Position numbers and translations under genes: made by a program. DNA of 64,000 nucleotides, from positions 186,001-250,000 of the forward strand of contig NZ_JARZHG010000010.1 of NCBI RefSeq assembly GCF_029946505.1, read 5' to 3'. Numbering within the stretch: position 1 is the first letter of the stretch; every line of letters begins with the position of its first letter. Of the stretch, positions 8,614 to 17,471 are shown piece by piece. The stretch comes from Polyangium sp. y55x31. Its GTDB lineage: Bacteria > Myxococcota_A > Polyangia > Polyangiales > Polyangiaceae. The notes under the pieces are model-generated. The model was not told the DNA's origin. It saw only the letters and a program-made list of their open reading frames with translations, and ran no database searches.

Positions 8614-9384
8614 ATGCAGCTTCGAAGCCTCACGCGTCTGCGTGTGTCCCTCGCGCTGTCCTTCGCTTTCCTCGCCTTCCCGTCCGCCGCCTCGGCGATC
8701 GTCGCGGCGCCCAACGCGCATCGCTGGTATTTCGACGAGGAGGACGGCACCATCGCGTACGACGACGCCGGCCTCTTCGACGGGATCCTCGGCGAACACG
8801 CGACGCGAACCGCGGGCCCCTTCGACTCGAACGTGCTCACGATCGTGCCCACGAGCATCGCCGACTACCGTGGCTACGTCGATTTCGGCGAAGTCGCAGC
8901 CTTCGGGACCACCGACTTCACGATCACCCATTGGTACCGGACGACGTTCAGCGGCAGCGGCAAAAAAGGCGAGATCCTCGGCAACCGGATGAAGGACGCG
9001 AAGGGGAACTTCATCTCCGTGTACCTGAACGGCGACGGAACGATCAGGGTCGAGCTCTGCGAGGACCCCTGGGGCAAGAACTTCGTCTCGCTGGTCTCGG
9101 ACCCTTCCTTCGCCGTGAACGACGGGCAATGGCACCACCTCGCCTACGTCCGCGAGGGCGGCATGGTCTCGCTCTACATCGACGGCCTGTTCGCCGCCTG
9201 GAGCAACACGGGAGGCTGGGAGCCGACGAACCTCGACGGGCTCCAGTCGCTCCGCATCGGTCGGCGCCTCCCGGCGTTTTATACCGACTACCACACGATC
9301 CCGGCGTCCTTCGAGGACCTGCGCATCTTCCACCGCGCCCTGAACGATACCGAGATCCTCGACGTGGTCGACGGCGTGCTTTGA
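8614..9384 (+). CDS. Secreted LamG/concanavalin-like lectin-fold protein
   Basis: 256 residues; ATG preceded by GGAGAG. A Sec signal peptide (MQLRSLTRLRVSLALSFAFLA, then SAASA) ends at about residue 28. The mature part is a LamG-like (LamG_3) domain: a WYFDEEDG start, FTITHWYRTT, NDGQWHHLAYVREGG followed by LYIDGL, and the terminal EDLRIFHRALNDTEI. Such domains bind carbohydrates or proteins outside the cell. It has no other domain, so it may be a stand-alone adhesin or carbohydrate binder. Confidence 0.85.
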   Translation: MQLRSLTRLRVSLALSFAFLAFPSAASAIVAAPNAHRWYFDEEDGTIAYDDAGLFDGILGEHATRTAGPFDSNVLTIVPTSIADYRGYVDFGEVAAFGTTDFTITHWYRTTFSGSGKKGEILGNRMKDAKGNFISVYLNGDGTIRVELCEDPWGKNFVSLVSDPSFAVNDGQWHHLAYVREGGMVSLYIDGLFAAWSNTGGWEPTNLDGLQSLRIGRRLPAFYTDYHTIPASFEDLRIFHRALNDTEILDVVDGVL

Positions 9385-9507
9385 GCCCTCCCGGCGGCGC
9401 AGACGTGATCCCGCGCGCGACGCAAGGGGTGCGTGCCGTCGCAAAGCCTGCGCTCGCCGAACCCCTCCCCTCCCCGACTCCCAGGCCGAACGACAGGGCT
9501 GACGTCC

Positions 9508-9523
9508 TGGCGCAGCGCTTGCA
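9508..9523 (+). promoter_or_regulatory. Candidate sigma-54 (-24/-12) promoter of the CHAT/protease operon
   Basis: TGGCGCA-GCGC-TTGCA fits the sigma-54 consensus well: TGGC, GG and GC 10 bases apart, and an intact TTGCA. It ends 28 bases before the ATG of the first gene of the ten-gene run, which places the start of transcription at about 9534. Nothing comparable was noticed inside the run. Confidence 0.55.
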
Positions 9524-9551
9524 ATTGTGCTCCGAATCCTGACGGTCGCCC

Positions 9552-9953
9552 ATGTCGAACCAACGAACCACCCTCGGAGATGCCCTCGCCGCGCTCGCGC
9601 ATGACGCGGCGCTCGCGCAGGACAAACTCGACCACGCGACGCAGCAATCGCAGGCGCGCTACGAGGCGTTCGTGCGCGAGGTCGCGAAGGGCGCCGGGAC
9701 GGTGGATCCGGCGTTGGCAGAGATCCTCCTCGACCTCGCGCCGCGGCGGCTGTGCGTTCGTGGGTTCGACGTGGAATGCCGCGTGCGGGTGGGCCTCCAG
9801 CGCTCGGTGCACGTCTCGCTCGAGGCCCGCCCGCTGAACCTCGCCTACCAGCGCATGTACCAGAGCTCCCGCTCCACCGACGACGTCATTCGTATCGAGG
9901 TCGAGCAGGTCCCCGCAGGTCCCCAGCGTTTTCCGCAGTCGAACAAGGATTGA
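9552..9953 (+). CDS. Uncharacterised protein, first gene of the CHAT/protease operon
   Basis: 133 residues, cytoplasmic, not recognised. The N-terminal half is helical and polar (LGDALAALAHDAALAQDKLDH). The C-terminal half (about 65-125) is beta-rich: LCVRGFDVECRVRVGL, VHVSLEARPLN, then DDVIRIEVEQVPAGP. The closing pattern of a strand ending in V-x-VP recurs in the third protein of this operon (LEIVAVPAPP), so the first proteins may share a beta-module. The next gene starts 14 bases downstream, which supports co-transcription. Confidence 0.7.
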   Translation: MSNQRTTLGDALAALAHDAALAQDKLDHATQQSQARYEAFVREVAKGAGTVDPALAEILLDLAPRRLCVRGFDVECRVRVGLQRSVHVSLEARPLNLAYQRMYQSSRSTDDVIRIEVEQVPAGPQRFPQSNKD

Positions 9954-9967
9954 ATCAAGGAGAAGCC

Positions 9968-10627
9968 ATGTCGAGCACTCTCATTCGCGATCTTCACCAT
10001 GTCCCCGACATCATCGCGGCGCTCGGGCTCGGGATCGCCGAGGCGCAGCGGCGGATGGACCTCGCGTACGTCGAGAACCTCGAGCGCCTCGTCGTCCTCG
10101 CCCAGTCCATGCTGGGCGGCTACCAGGGCGTCCCGAAGGATCCGGCGGACCCCACGAAGGACATCCAGGCCAAGAAGCTCGAAGACGGGAGCAAGGAGGC
10201 CGAGCAGCTCGCGGCGTACCGCGCGCAGATCGTGGACCTGCTCCTGAAGCTCGCCCCGGCGCGGTATCAGTTCACCCGGACCACGCTCGAGGTGCGGCTC
10301 GATCTCTCGCAGTCGTTCCAGGGAGCGGCCGGGCTCGGCGTGGCGGCGGGCGTCGGCGCGGTGGCCGTCAACGCGTCGATGAGCGCGGCGTATGGCTACG
10401 ATTACCGAGCGGCCGCGCGGTGCGAGACGCGGCTCGAGGCGGCCTTCCCGGATCAGGCTGCGTTCCGCGCGCTGCTCGACAGCGTGGACAAGGCCGGCAA
10501 GGGCGCAGGCGATCTCGCGTTGCCCGGAGTCCCCCAGGTGGAGAAGGACATCCAGGACAGCGCCTCGAAGGTGTTCGAGCGAATGACGGGTTTCTTGCCT
10601 GCGCCCGTGAAGACGGACGGAAAATAG
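9968..10627 (+). CDS. Uncharacterised protein of the CHAT/protease operon
   Basis: 219 residues; ATG preceded by AAGGAGAAGCC. Residues 1-100 are helical (IIAALGLGIAEAQRRMDLAYVENLERL). Residues about 100-145 carry a strand-Gly/Ala-strand unit (TLEVRLDLSQSFQGAAGLG then VAVNASMSAAYGYDY) that could be a beta-hairpin flanking a small hydrophobic, possibly membrane-active, stretch. The last 60 residues are again helical. No signal peptide, no known family. Confidence 0.7.
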   Translation: MSSTLIRDLHHVPDIIAALGLGIAEAQRRMDLAYVENLERLVVLAQSMLGGYQGVPKDPADPTKDIQAKKLEDGSKEAEQLAAYRAQIVDLLLKLAPARYQFTRTTLEVRLDLSQSFQGAAGLGVAAGVGAVAVNASMSAAYGYDYRAAARCETRLEAAFPDQAAFRALLDSVDKAGKGAGDLALPGVPQVEKDIQDSASKVFERMTGFLPAPVKTDGK

Positions 10628-10675
10628 AGCCGCGAGGGTCTTCGCGTCCGGCGCGAGGGAGCACCGAGGTCCGCC

Positions 10676-11713
10676 ATGGCCAACGATATCGCACAACTCC
10701 GGAAAGACCTCCGGCAAAAACTCATCAAACTGGAGGACTGCCTGGAAGAGCTGAACACCTCGTGCGGCGACGCGAGCTCCACGGAGGCCAAGCTCGCCCA
10801 GCTGTTCCGGAAGCTCGACGATGTGCGGGGCGAGGCGGCCGCACTCCTGCCCTCGCTCCGGCGCACCGAAGCGGATTTCGCGTCCTTCTTCGCGGAGGTG
10901 GGCAGATCCGTGCTCTCGGCGCAGGAGAGCCTCGACGCAGCCTCCCGCGTGTACCTCAAGAACAACAAGAACGCCAAGCACGTGCCGCCGACCGTGTACC
11001 GGATTCCCCGGGTGACGGCGGACATGAAGTTCTCCCTCGAGAGCATCGGCTCGAAGAATGTGAACGTCGTCTTTTATTCGAAGGAGGAGAAGGTCCGCGA
11101 TCTGCATCAGCAGTCCGTGCAGCTCGAAATCGTGGCGGTCCCGGCGCCCCCCGATTACGATAGGGAGAACGACGATGCCGGGGGCGAGAGCAATGGCCCC
11201 GGCGTCGCGTCTGCCGTGACGCCCGAGGGGCCGAAACCCATGGTGGCCGAGGCGCTTACCGTGCCGGCAGCCGAGGCGCTCCCCATGACGGCAGCCGAGG
11301 CCCCCGCGCTCGTGCCTTTGCACATCGTGGAGGCGGCGGCCTCCGCCCCAGCAGCGCGCCCGCTCGCCGGGCCCGCGGAGCGCGAGGGGATCTTCGCGGC
11401 CGTGGCCGCCGCCAAGGGTAAAACCGCGGCCGAGACGCGCTCCCTGCGAAAGCGCCTCCTGCTCGACCATCGCGATCACGTGCTGATCTTCGCGAACCAG
11501 CACCGGACCGCGTACTTCTTGATCCTCGCGACGGAGGGCAAGAAGCCCGAGCTCGCGCTCTGGCAGCTCGGGCCGGCGCGCGGCGAGCTCACGCTCCTCC
11601 ATCGCTTTCCGACGGATGCCGCGTCGCGAAAGCGCAGCGCGACCCTGCATCGTCATCTCGCGCGGCTCGGCAAGCTCCAGGCCCACGCCCTGCAATCGCG
11701 CAAGGAGGCCTGA
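10676..11713 (+). CDS. Uncharacterised coiled-coil/beta protein of the CHAT/protease operon
   Basis: 345 residues. Residues 1-85 form charged helices, likely a coiled coil (LRKDLRQKLIKLEDCLEEL). Residues about 100-163 are beta-rich (RVTADMKFSLESIG, NVNVVFYSKEEK, VQLEIVAVPAPP) and resemble the C-terminal half of the first operon protein by eye. A low-complexity Ala/Pro/Glu linker (about 170-235) leads to a basic C-terminal domain with strands (HVLIFANQHRTAYFLILA). It ends two bases before the next gene. Function unknown. Confidence 0.7.
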   Translation: MANDIAQLRKDLRQKLIKLEDCLEELNTSCGDASSTEAKLAQLFRKLDDVRGEAAALLPSLRRTEADFASFFAEVGRSVLSAQESLDAASRVYLKNNKNAKHVPPTVYRIPRVTADMKFSLESIGSKNVNVVFYSKEEKVRDLHQQSVQLEIVAVPAPPDYDRENDDAGGESNGPGVASAVTPEGPKPMVAEALTVPAAEALPMTAAEAPALVPLHIVEAAASAPAARPLAGPAEREGIFAAVAAAKGKTAAETRSLRKRLLLDHRDHVLIFANQHRTAYFLILATEGKKPELALWQLGPARGELTLLHRFPTDAASRKRSATLHRHLARLGKLQAHALQSRKEA

Positions 11714-11715
11714 TC

Positions 11716-13077
11716 TTGTCCGGCGTCGAGGCTCGACTTGCCGACCTGCACACGGCCGTTTCGGGATTCGCGCAGGTCGTGGCGGACGCGGGGAGAGGCC
11801 TCGTTCGGCTCTCGGCGCCGCCGCCCGTCCCTGCCGCCGCGCGGCGCGAACTGCTCGTGCTGCGCACGGCCCGGCTCTCGTGGGAGATGCACCTCGTCCA
11901 GAGGCAAGAGGAGGTCTTCCTCGTCTGGAAAGGCCGTCCCAAGGAGGGCGTGCTCGCGCGCGCCAAGGTCCGCGTGCGCCTCGACGCGGTCGACCCGACC
12001 GTCCCGCGTGAGACGAGCGCCGGGGCCACGCTGCAATATCGGATTTCGCGCACGCGGATCGTCGTCGATTCGATCGAAGACCTGGAGCTCGACGTGCCGC
12101 AGTTCGGTTCGTCGTTCGAGCTGGACAAGAAGAAATCGATCCTCCTGCGTGTCGGGCCGAACGGCGAGGAGAGGCTCTTCGTCCAGAACCCGGAGAACGG
12201 AGGCGGGCTCATACACGCGGCGGACGTGATGTATGGCCAGAAGGGCTTCTGGCGCTGGGTGAGACGGGAGGCCGAGGGGTGGGAGGCCGCGCCGTTCCTC
12301 GCGCTCCTCGCGGCGTTGAAATCGTGGGCGAGGAGCGATCCGAGCGCCGGCCCCGACGAGCAGCTCGACGACTGGCAGGAGAAGGCGAAGCGCTCCGTGC
12401 TGTTCCGCTTCCTTTCGAACCTCGCGGACGCGTACGTGCAGACGTCGGATCTCCTCGCGACCGGGGCCCTGCCCTCGCCCGCCGATCCGCCGTGGCTCCG
12501 GGGGCTCGTCCCCGGCTATCGGGTCGCCGAGTTCGAGGCGGAGGGCAACCTGCAAATGGGCCCGGACGGGCACCTCGCGGCCGTGAACGAGCCGAAGAGC
12601 GGGCTCGCGTTCGTCGCGCGGCTCGAGGACACGGAGCCTTCGCCTCGCCTGCGCTTCACCCTCGCGCCGCCGGATTTTCTCGTCGGAGGGGCGCGCCACG
12701 CGGCCTTCGTGGAGGCGCTGCGCGAGCAGATCGACGACGCGACGGCGCGTCGAATCGGTTTCTCCTCGGCGCGCACCTTTGGTGTTTTTCTCGACCAGGC
12801 AGAGGCCGACATCGTGTTTTTTCGGACGGAGCAGAACGGGGAGATCGACACCGACGCGGCCTTCCTCGTCGCGCCGTTCGAGGGGAGGCTCCGCCATGTC
12901 CTCCTCGGCATCGACGCGCGGGTCTCGGGAGAGGACGCCCCGGCGGTCGAGCTCCTCGAAATCCGGAGCGAATACGACGACGTCGAGGATCCCGACGCGC
13001 CCATGAGCGACGCCGCCGTCGATTACTTGTTCCGCATGATCACGGCCCTCGAAGGGTGGTCGGAGGCACGACGATGA
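11716..13077 (+). CDS. Uncharacterised 453-residue protein of the CHAT/protease operon
   Basis: TTG start two bases after the previous stop, so it is probably translationally coupled. The protein is soluble and mixed alpha/beta. Residues 40-110 repeat strands (RRELLVLRTARLSWEMHLV, EEVFLVWKGRP, ARAKVRVRLDAV). The middle is Trp-rich and helical (GFWRWVRREAEGWEAAPF, ALLAALKSWARS). The C-terminal third contains further strands (RLRFTLAPPDFLVGG, DIVFFRTEQNGEID). No catalytic motif or family recognised. It overlaps the next gene by four bases (ATGA). Confidence 0.7.
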   Translation: MSGVEARLADLHTAVSGFAQVVADAGRGLVRLSAPPPVPAAARRELLVLRTARLSWEMHLVQRQEEVFLVWKGRPKEGVLARAKVRVRLDAVDPTVPRETSAGATLQYRISRTRIVVDSIEDLELDVPQFGSSFELDKKKSILLRVGPNGEERLFVQNPENGGGLIHAADVMYGQKGFWRWVRREAEGWEAAPFLALLAALKSWARSDPSAGPDEQLDDWQEKAKRSVLFRFLSNLADAYVQTSDLLATGALPSPADPPWLRGLVPGYRVAEFEAEGNLQMGPDGHLAAVNEPKSGLAFVARLEDTEPSPRLRFTLAPPDFLVGGARHAAFVEALREQIDDATARRIGFSSARTFGVFLDQAEADIVFFRTEQNGEIDTDAAFLVAPFEGRLRHVLLGIDARVSGEDAPAVELLEIRSEYDDVEDPDAPMSDAAVDYLFRMITALEGWSEARR

Positions 13078-13547
13078 ACAGGTGGACCCGCGCGAGCGTT
13101 TCGCTCCTCTTCGCCCTGCTCGCCGCGGCTTGTTGTCACGAGCCGTGCAAGCCTCCGAAATGCGGGGGGCCTGTGCAGGCTTGCCCGAACGACTGCCCTG
13201 CCCCGAGCTGCGCGGACCTCGGTCCTCAGCAGGGGAGCCTGAACGCCATGGTGGAGCCGCTCGCCAAGAACATCACGAGCGTGCTCGCCGAGCCGAGCTT
13301 CTTGCCGCAGGAGCGGTATACGACTTGCTTCGCGGCCCGCGTCCTTCAATGGCGGGAGCGGCTCGCGACGATCTACGCGGCGGCGGAGGCCGCAGGGCGG
13401 CTCGACGTCGCGACGCGCGCGCAAAACCTCGCGTGGAGGCTGAAGCTCATCGGCGAGGAGGATGTCCGAAGGCAGGCGCTCGAGGAGACGTGGATCGAGA
13501 CGCGCCTCGCGGACCTCGTGCGGGTCGTGAACCAGCCGCCTCCGTGA
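13074..13547 (+). CDS. Cys-rich lipoprotein of the CHAT/protease operon
   Basis: 157 residues; its ATG overlaps the previous stop (ATGA). The signal peptide (MNRWTRASVSLLFALLAAAC) has a clear lipobox, LAAAC. The mature N-terminus is a Cys/Pro run (CCHEPCKPPKCGG, CPNDCPAPSC). The rest is helical (ATIYAAAEAAGRLDVATRAQNLAWRLKLI). It is the only obviously exported product of the operon, and so the only visible link between the cytoplasmic protease set and the cell envelope. Function not recognised. Confidence 0.75.
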   Translation: MNRWTRASVSLLFALLAAACCHEPCKPPKCGGPVQACPNDCPAPSCADLGPQQGSLNAMVEPLAKNITSVLAEPSFLPQERYTTCFAARVLQWRERLATIYAAAEAAGRLDVATRAQNLAWRLKLIGEEDVRRQALEETWIETRLADLVRVVNQPPP

Positions 13548-13636
13548 TCGAGGGGTGCCGAGAGACGTCGATCGCGACGATTCGAATGACGTGAAGAGCA
13601 TTTCTTTGTGGACAAACGGTTCGAAGGGAGAGCGTC

Positions 13637-15091
13637 ATGAGCAAGGTACGTGTCTTGATCGAGGTCGCGCAGCCGACGGTTCGCGGCTTCGCCTTCCACT
13701 CGGCGGCCGCGGGCGCGCCGCAGTCCGCCGGGGAGAACGCGCTCGCGGGCCTCGCCGGCTTCGGGATCGACGTGGAGAACATCGCTCCGATCCCGATGTT
13801 CGACGAGCTCGCCGTGCGCGGCTTCAGCGCCATGGCGGGCGCCGCGTCGAGCTTCGACGCGGGCGCGTCGACGGTCGTCGTGCCGGCGGAGGTGCCGGAG
13901 GCGAGGCTCGCGGAGATCGCGGCGATGGACGGCTACACCGTGTGGCCGAATTCAGCGTTGACGCTCATCAACCAGGACCGGGATCGGGACGCCATCTCCG
14001 CATTCGACCCGGGTGACACGGACATGGGCGCCATCCTGGATCTCGCGCGCTCGTCCGGCACCGTCGAGGTCGAGCCCTACCGCGCGGGCGTGTCCATCCG
14101 CGCAATCCGCAAGCTCCTCGGCGTCGATCGCGTCTGGGGCGATGGGTTCCGGGGACAGAACATCGTCGTCGGCATCATCGACGAGGGCGTGAACGGCAGC
14201 GAGTATCCCGTGGTCGGCGGATACGACCGCCCCGACTGGCCGAAGCGCCCCGGCAAGGCGAAGATCACGAGCCACGGCTCGATGTGCGCGGCCGACGTGC
14301 TCGTCGCGGCGCCCGCGGCGCGCATCTACGACTACCCGTTCCTCGGCGTGCCCGACTCGCTCGGCGCGCTCAAGATGTTCCAGGCCGTCCTCGAGCAGCG
14401 CAGGCTCGACGGGACCCCTCACCTCACGAACAACAGCTACGGTTATTATGGAATCCCGACGCGCGCCCAGCAGCCGCGGCACGAGGTCTGGGACATCAAC
14501 CATCCCATCCACCGCAAGGTGCGCGAGGTCATCTCGTCGGGCGTCGTCGTGCTCTTCGCCGCCGGCAACTGCGGACAGCCTTGCCCGGCCGGCAATTGCG
14601 AGAAGAGCTCCATCGGCCCCGGCTGTTCGATCCACGGCCCGGCCGCGCTGCGCGAGGTGATCACCGTCGCGGCGGTGAACGCGCGGCACGAGCGCGTCGC
14701 CTACTCGTCGCAAGGCCCCGCCCTGGAGGCAACGGGGTTCTATTGCGACAAACCGGACGTCGCCGGGTATACGCATTTCTTCGGGAATTTCGGGCCGGGC
14801 CGCCCGGGGGGCCTGGCGATGCCCTACGACAACGGCACGTCGGCCGCGACGCCGGTCGTCGCGGGCGTGGTCGCCCTTTTGCTCAGCGCATTTCCAGGGG
14901 CGACGCCGGACGACATCAAATCCGCGCTGGTGCGGACGGCCGTCGACCTGGGCAAGCCGGGGTACGACCACGAGACCGGCTACGGCGTCATCAACGCGGC
15001 GGCGGCATACGCGCACCTGCAGCGCGTCGTGGGAGGCACCGCCGGCGCCGTGTTCCCCTTGCGGGCGAACCTGATCGGCGACAAGTACTGA
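13637..15091 (+). CDS. Subtilisin-like serine protease (S8), no signal peptide
   Basis: 484 residues, ATG with a GAAGGGAGAG ribosome-binding site. The S8 triad is complete: Asp182 (IVVGIIDEGV), His213 (SHGSMCAA) and Ser402 (YDNGTSAATP), with oxyanion Asn311 in FAAGNCG. Residues 1-150 are a non-catalytic N-terminal region. No signal peptide or membrane segment is visible, so it may act in the cytoplasm or leave by an unknown route. A 75-residue protein is encoded 26 bases downstream. In context it is one of three predicted peptidases of the operon. Confidence 0.9.
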   Translation: MSKVRVLIEVAQPTVRGFAFHSAAAGAPQSAGENALAGLAGFGIDVENIAPIPMFDELAVRGFSAMAGAASSFDAGASTVVVPAEVPEARLAEIAAMDGYTVWPNSALTLINQDRDRDAISAFDPGDTDMGAILDLARSSGTVEVEPYRAGVSIRAIRKLLGVDRVWGDGFRGQNIVVGIIDEGVNGSEYPVVGGYDRPDWPKRPGKAKITSHGSMCAADVLVAAPAARIYDYPFLGVPDSLGALKMFQAVLEQRRLDGTPHLTNNSYGYYGIPTRAQQPRHEVWDINHPIHRKVREVISSGVVVLFAAGNCGQPCPAGNCEKSSIGPGCSIHGPAALREVITVAAVNARHERVAYSSQGPALEATGFYCDKPDVAGYTHFFGNFGPGRPGGLAMPYDNGTSAATPVVAGVVALLLSAFPGATPDDIKSALVRTAVDLGKPGYDHETGYGVINAAAAYAHLQRVVGGTAGAVFPLRANLIGDKY

Positions 15092-15117
15092 CGCAGGCAG
15101 AGGGAGGGGTGGCTCCA

Positions 15118-15345
15118 TTGAACCCGACGAAATGGCTGGTCACGACGCGCGCGCACGTCACGGCCGAGGAGCTCCAGGCTGCCTTGTCGCCCAACGCAAC
15201 CGTCGATCGCTCGGAGCCACCGATTCCGCTCGGCGAGGACGAAAAGGTCTACGTGGTCCTCGGGCCCGCCGATCTCGATCGCAGCCTCGCGCTCACGGCC
15301 GACGTCCTCGGCATCTCGCCCGTCTCTCCCATGACGCTCTGGTAG
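15118..15345 (+). CDS. Small protein next to the subtilase (possible protease partner)
   Basis: 75 residues from a TTG start with an AGGGAGGGG ribosome-binding site, between the subtilase and CHAT genes. The sequence (MNPTKWLVTTRAHVTAEEL, a VDRSEPPIPLGEDEKVYVVLGP segment split by turns, then LTADVLGISPVSP) suggests one compact alpha/beta domain. Size, charge and position would suit a trans-acting propeptide or inhibitor of the subtilase, but that is inference only. Confidence 0.6.
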   Translation: MNPTKWLVTTRAHVTAEELQAALSPNATVDRSEPPIPLGEDEKVYVVLGPADLDRSLALTADVLGISPVSPMTLW

Positions 15346-15431
15346 CGGCGCCGTGAGTTCCTTGCGACGACGCGTTCGACCATGATAAGCGGACGATCCT
15401 GCTCGTTCGTGCCCGGGACAGGCGTCGCGCC

Positions 15432-17471
15432 ATGCACACAGTGATCCTTCGCTTCGAGTCGGCCGCATCGGGGTACACCTTGTCCCTGCTCGAGGGGGAC
15501 GACGACGGGAATGCGTGGCCCGACGCGCCGTCGGCCAAGGCCGACGTCCCCGCGGCCGACGTGGCGGCGCTGCTGAAGAACGCGCCTGCCCTCGACGACG
15601 ACACGCGCGCCGAGACGGCGGACGAGAAGACGGGGGAAGCGCTCTTCGGCCTGCTGTGTCGCGGCGACGTCGAGCCGAAGGTCGCCGCGGTCCTCGAAGC
15701 GGATACGCCGTGCCGCTTCATCCTGGACCTCCGCGCGGACGAGCTCGAGGCGCTGCCGTGGGAGGCGCTGCGATACCGTCGTCGATTCCTCTTCGTGGAT
15801 CAGACGCAGATCTGGGCGCGCGGGACCATCTCTCCCGCGCGCCCGTTCGTCGAGCGCGCCTGGCCGCTCAAGGTCATGATCGTCGTCGGCTGCGGCCCGG
15901 GGTCCCAGATCGCATACGAGGAGGAGCTCGATGCCGTACAATCGGCGCTCCGCAACATGGGGCACGCGGCCGAGTACGTCGTGCTGCACCGGCCGTCGAA
16001 GGAGCGAATCCTCGACGAATACGAGAAGATCCGCCCGCATGTCTTTCACTTCATCGGCCACGGTCGGGCCGCGGTCGACGGCATGAAGGCCCATCTCGCC
16101 GTGGAAATCCCGGAGGGCAAGCAGAAGTGGGCCTGGAACGACGACGACATCGCCGAGACGTTCCGCGGCGGAAAGGCCCCGATCGTCGCGGTGATCAATG
16201 CATGCGGCTCGGCCAGCATGGGCAACGGGGGCTTCAGCGTGGCGCGGGCGTTCCTCGACGCGGGCAGCGGCGCGGCGGTCGGGATGCAGGGAAAGGTGCC
16301 CGGAAAGTCGGCCGCCAAGTTCGCCGAGGCGCTGTACGGGGCCCTCGCCGACGGAGGCGGCGCGACGCGCTCGCTCCCGGAGATCGTGGCGCGCGCGCGC
16401 TCCAAGGTGAAGCAGCTCGATCAACGCGCGGCGTGGGCGCTGCCGGTCCTCGCGCTCCGGGTGCGGCCGGAGCGCACGCTGCCGATATCGTTCGCCCCCG
16501 CGCCACGGTATGTGCAGATCCAAGCGCGCGTCCCGGAGTTCGCCCCGAAAGAGCCGTTCGTCAACCGGCGCGACGAGCGTCGATTCCTGCGACTCTGCCT
16601 CGACGGGGAGGACCCGCGCGCCCCTTCCGTGACGAACGACGACCTCGGGCAGCAACCGAACAAGGGCCCCGCGCTCCCGCCGGTCTTCGTCCTCAAGGGG
16701 CCGGCGAGAATAGGAAAAACCAGGCTCGCGCACTGGATGCTCGAGCACGCCGAGCGGCGGGGCGTGCGCGGCGCGTATCTCGATTGGAATCGCGCGGACG
16801 CGAGGCGCGACATCGTCGCGGTCCTGCGGTTCATCCGCGACGGCGAACGCGGAGCCGCGTCGATCCTGCGCTGCGCGTTCGCGGACGAGCCAAAGGCGTT
16901 CTCCAGGTTCAATCGTGATCTGAACGAATTGCTGCAGGGCAAGGTCCCCCCGGACGAGGACCCGGCGTCCGTGGTGGCCGACGCCGGCCTCGAGCACGAC
17001 ACCTCGCGGGCCAAGCAGGAGGATCTGATCCAGCGGCTCTTCGATTCCTTCTGCGACGCGCTCGCCCGCGCGACCACGAGCACGCCGACGGTCCTCGCCC
17101 TCGATCAGTTCGACGCGATCAAGGACAGCCCCGCGCTCGATTACTTGCGGCCTCGCCTCTTCAACGTGATCGCCCAGAACAAGATCCCCGGGCTCCGGCT
17201 CCTCCTCGTCGTGACGGAGGACGAATACCGCAGGATGGACCTCGATAGCCTGCCCCAGCGCTCGATCGATCTGTCGATCTGGCCGTCGGACCAGTTCGGC
17301 GAGCTCTTGCGCGAATATGGCGGTCGCGTGTGGGAAAACCCGGCGAGCAAGCAGCTCTTCGAGACGCTGGTCAAGGTGTGGGTAAAGCCTTTCGGCCCGG
17401 AGCAGCTCAGGGACGTCCACAAGGTGTGCGTCATGGCCGGTGCCGGCGCCCCGCCGGGAGGGAACTCGTGA
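15432..17471 (+). CDS. CHAT-domain protease fused to a P-loop NTPase
   Basis: 679 residues. Residues about 1-345 form a CHAT (caspase-like) peptidase: ALPWEALR, catalytic His210 in FHFIGHGR and catalytic Cys258 in VINACGSAS, both intact. A second part (about 365-670) is an NTPase with Walker A GPARIGKT (Lys429) and a Walker-B-like VLALDQFDAI, ending in a helical tail. Fusion of CHAT to a nucleotide switch implies controlled proteolysis, as in bacterial caspase-like defence or cell-fate systems. Its stop overlaps the GTG of the next gene (GTGA), so the two are translationally coupled. Confidence 0.9.
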   Translation: MHTVILRFESAASGYTLSLLEGDDDGNAWPDAPSAKADVPAADVAALLKNAPALDDDTRAETADEKTGEALFGLLCRGDVEPKVAAVLEADTPCRFILDLRADELEALPWEALRYRRRFLFVDQTQIWARGTISPARPFVERAWPLKVMIVVGCGPGSQIAYEEELDAVQSALRNMGHAAEYVVLHRPSKERILDEYEKIRPHVFHFIGHGRAAVDGMKAHLAVEIPEGKQKWAWNDDDIAETFRGGKAPIVAVINACGSASMGNGGFSVARAFLDAGSGAAVGMQGKVPGKSAAKFAEALYGALADGGGATRSLPEIVARARSKVKQLDQRAAWALPVLALRVRPERTLPISFAPAPRYVQIQARVPEFAPKEPFVNRRDERRFLRLCLDGEDPRAPSVTNDDLGQQPNKGPALPPVFVLKGPARIGKTRLAHWMLEHAERRGVRGAYLDWNRADARRDIVAVLRFIRDGERGAASILRCAFADEPKAFSRFNRDLNELLQGKVPPDEDPASVVADAGLEHDTSRAKQEDLIQRLFDSFCDALARATTSTPTVLALDQFDAIKDSPALDYLRPRLFNVIAQNKIPGLRLLLVVTEDEYRRMDLDSLPQRSIDLSIWPSDQFGELLREYGGRVWENPASKQLFETLVKVWVKPFGPEQLRDVHKVCVMAGAGAPPGGNS

